64,000 nucleotides of DNA, taken from positions 26,125 through 90,124 of the forward strand of contig CALODP010000004.1 in NCBI GenBank assembly GCA_942492055.1, in the 5' to 3' direction. The notes below the pieces were generated by a model that saw nothing but the letters and a program-made list of their open reading frames with translations, made no database searches and was not told the origin of the DNA. A program made the translations under genes and the position numbers. This document shows, piece by piece, positions 63,714 through 64,000 of this stretch; the first letter of the stretch is position 1; every line of letters starts with the position of its first letter. Source of the stretch: CALODP01 sp942492055. Lineage in GTDB: Bacteria; Bacteroidota; Ignavibacteria; Ignavibacteriales; Melioribacteraceae.

Positions 63714-64000
63714 ATGGTAGAAAGAAAGCTTTATCCGTATGAAGACTTAACACCTGAAATAGATGAATCAGTGTTTTTAGCTCCGGGTGTAAAAATAATT
63801 GGTGATGTTAAAATAGGTAAAAATTCTAGTATTTGGTATAATTCTGTTTTGAGGGGAGACGTTCATTATATAAAGATTGGTGAGCAGAGTAATGTACAAG
63901 ATAGTTGTATGTTACATGTTACAAACGGAAAATATCCTCTCAATATAGGTAATAATGTAACAATCGGACATAGTGTAAAATTACACGGATGTACAATAAA
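63714..64000 (+). CDS. Gamma-class carbonic anhydrase family protein (cut by window end)
   Basis: The first 95 residues of a left-handed beta-helix protein with hexapeptide repeats. SSIWYNSVLRGDV, QDSCMLHVTNG and TIGHSVKLHGC carry two of the three zinc-binding His positions of the gamma-carbonic anhydrase family. Bacterial homologues include active enzymes and metal-binding proteins of unsettled function. The rest lies beyond position 64000. Confidence 0.85.
   Translation, partial: MVERKLYPYEDLTPEIDESVFLAPGVKIIGDVKIGKNSSIWYNSVLRGDVHYIKIGEQSNVQDSCMLHVTNGKYPLNIGNNVTIGHSVKLHGCTI

Overview
The window is AT-rich (roughly one third G+C by eye) and fits an anaerobic, fermentative member of the FCB group (Bacteroidota and relatives; a lineage such as Ignavibacteriota or 'Candidatus Delongbacteria' is plausible, but this is inference). 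The pointers are a C-terminal type IX secretion sorting domain of the QNYPNPFNPTT type at 28080-29357, a -33 TTTG / -7 TAnnTTTG promoter at 29453-29484, a TonB receptor with DUF4876 and DUF6850-like partners, a PS-10 (S37) peptidase, a Rex repressor with a trimeric [FeFe]-hydrogenase, and a glycyl radical enzyme. No tRNA, rRNA, CRISPR array, insertion sequence or phage gene was recognised.

Layout. 61-2349: a TolC-like efflux protein and a crotonase-fold protein that appears to lack both usual catalytic glutamates. 2390-3478: about 1.1 kb without genes, holding the most striking structure here: eleven consecutive TGA(G) cores at exactly 21-bp spacing (2494-2724), followed by an opposite-strand, more decayed set with the same spacing (to 2929). 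3501-11975: a redox/H2 operon: rex behind a 40-bp palindrome, an unknown 136-aa gene, hydC, hydB, hydA, a sensory [FeFe]-hydrogenase-like protein with a PAS domain (HydS type) and a SpoIIE/PP2C-type phosphatase. 12134-22591: six tightly packed signalling genes (a six-PAS NarL-type kinase, lone receivers, REC-PAS kinases), two of them with cysteine-rich PAS domains. 22683-25785: a glycyl-radical activase and a glycyl radical enzyme closely resembling trans-4-hydroxy-L-proline dehydratase. 25808-41148: secreted and surface proteins, two divergently transcribed glycosidases, and large gene-poor spacers with dispersed palindromic repeats. 41633-52585: a TonB receptor, DUF4876 lipoprotein, DUF6850-like barrel, caspase/gingipain-fold protein with HEAT repeats, and M16 zinc protease. 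52813-64000: a small lipoprotein, then housekeeping genes (mnmA, an HNH gene, trpS, scpA, scpB, an rRNA pseudouridine synthase, lysS), a DUF2279-like membrane protein, a family 2 glycosyltransferase, a Wzi-like barrel, and a gamma-carbonic anhydrase cut by the window end.

How it fits together. The Hyd operon would reoxidise NADH and reduced ferredoxin to H2 under Rex control. HydS and the phosphatase look like an H2/redox readout, and the adjacent kinases may carry it further (inference). HypD-type chemistry would feed hydroxyproline from collagen-like protein into proline metabolism, which agrees with the secreted S37, clan CD and M16 proteases.
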